A DNA stretch of 64,000 bases from Ignavibacteria bacterium. Its GTDB lineage: Bacteria; Bacteroidota; Ignavibacteria; Kapaibacteriales; UBA4661. The notes below the pieces were generated by a model. The model was not told where the DNA came from. It did no database searches and saw nothing but the letters and a program-made list of their open reading frames with translations. The DNA is taken from positions 1 to 64,000 of the forward strand of contig JACVZY010000090.1 of the NCBI GenBank assembly GCA_014654705.1, read 5' to 3'. Of the stretch, positions 63,342 to 64,000 are shown in pieces. The translations under genes and the position numbers were made by a program. Numbering within the stretch: the stretch's first letter is position 1; each line of letters opens with the position of its first letter.

Positions 63342-63758
63342 TTAGTGCTTGTGCTTACCAGTCTTGGTATCAACTTTGCACGCGCCGGAAATCTCATGAA
63401 AACGTTCATGGAGAGCGGTGAGCGATTTTTTTATATCGTCATCACTGCCTTTGGCGGCGATTAAATCCGTTAGGGCTTTGGATTCGGTTTTCAGTTTGCC
63501 GAGCAGTTCTTTGATTTCGGGTTTGTCGAATTGTTTCGGTGGTTTTGCGTCCGCCCATGCGATAGCTTTGTCCGATAGTTCGGAGGCACGAGTTTTAATG
63601 GGGGTTAAATTGCCTTCCTCCATCGGGTGAAAGGTTTTTGCCATCACTTCGTGGAAGGTTTCTTTTTCTTTCCATTCAGTAGATTTTGCACCTTTTTGGG
63701 CAAATGCGGGTACGGTCATACACAAAAATACCGCAGCAATCATCATATATCTCATCAT
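63342..63758 (-). CDS. Small periplasmic helical protein, cytochrome c'-like without heme motif
   Basis: A 138-residue exported protein with a signal peptide ending near residue 21 (AFAQ). The mature part is predicted to be four helices, with FHEVMAKTFHPMEEGNL near its start and TALHERFHEISGACK at its end. That final helix recalls class II c-type cytochromes, but the CxxCH heme motif is missing; only one Cys remains. The ATG at 63758 follows GAAGGA. Possibly a metal-binding or folding helper; unknown. A hairpin closes the gene. Confidence 0.7.
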   Translation of the reverse strand: MMRYMMIAAVFLCMTVPAFAQKGAKSTEWKEKETFHEVMAKTFHPMEEGNLTPIKTRASELSDKAIAWADAKPPKQFDKPEIKELLGKLKTESKALTDLIAAKGSDDDIKKSLTALHERFHEISGACKVDTKTGKHKH

Positions 63759-64000
63759 ACAATCCTTCAAAAAAATAAAAAACAGAGAAGTTAGGAACTA
63801 CTAAAATACGACTTTTCTGGTATTGGTGCGCACCCTTTTGCTGCTGATAGATGCGATGACGTTATACTCAATTATCGTAAAAATTTGATTATGACATGGG
63901 AATTGGCTAATTTTTCCGCCAATCCGCGCACTCGCACGACGAGTAGCTGCCGCACAGTTTTTCACTTCACATCTTATTTGTTTATCTAATATGCGTCTTT

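Overview
The window most likely comes from a Gram-negative member of the Bacteroidota/Chlorobiota (FCB) group, perhaps a Kapabacteria- or Ignavibacteria-like lineage. The support is a C-terminal type IX secretion (T9SS) sorting domain on a 2890-residue surface protein, a TonB receptor with an N-terminal carboxypeptidase-like domain, a DUF3098 gene, few strong Shine-Dalgarno sites, and candidate promoters with a TAGATTG-type element. The placement is inferred from gene content only. It is chromosomal DNA with dense single genes and short operons on both strands. I saw no phage, insertion sequence, CRISPR array, rRNA or tRNA.

Left part (1-22 kb): a beta-propeller-like gene with a doubtful 5' end, a membrane protein followed by a 19-bp tandem repeat, an AtuA-family (DUF1446) protein, a PafA-like phosphatase, a hypothetical gene, an outer-membrane porin, an ABC ATPase, TatC, pterin carbinolamine dehydratase, NadC, a DUF3098 protein and DapB. 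Then come a frameshifted remnant of a PLP-dependent decarboxylase, a Crp/Fnr regulator, four small membrane or lipoprotein genes, an Fe-S (6-4) photolyase, a BlaI/M56 regulatory pair and a zinc-dependent phospholipase C-like protein. The BlaI gene has two operator-like palindromes upstream. The M56 protein carries sixteen 26-residue repeats.

Middle (22-32 kb): a repeat-rich 750-bp spacer, then the giant T9SS-exported protein with strongly selected codon use and a strong terminator, then an AlbA_2/Schlafen-type gene.

Right part (32-64 kb): an NtrC-type regulator; a TonB receptor translationally coupled to a small membrane protein; M16 and M17 peptidases; a small DUF2256 gene of 53 residues; a lipoprotein; BirA; a LytTR regulator; a LolC/E-type permease; a thioesterase; a methyltransferase; an Omp85/BamA-type protein; DUF2795; gamma-glutamyltransferase; a single-domain response regulator; a BatE-like/SPFH/FKBP cluster; a PhoB/PhoR-type pair; a BaiN/HI0933-type flavoprotein; a D-2-hydroxyacid dehydrogenase next to 4-hydroxyphenylpyruvate dioxygenase; a PAS histidine kinase; and a small periplasmic protein.

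How the genes relate: several products serve the cell envelope (porin, TonB receptor, Omp85, LolC/E, TatC, T9SS cargo, lipoproteins). HPPD and pterin dehydratase suggest aromatic amino-acid breakdown. Much of the signalling is by unpaired regulators. The most unusual items are the M56 repeat protein with its paired operators, the giant surface protein, the small DUF2256 gene, and several families of short palindromic or tandem repeats placed against gene ends.
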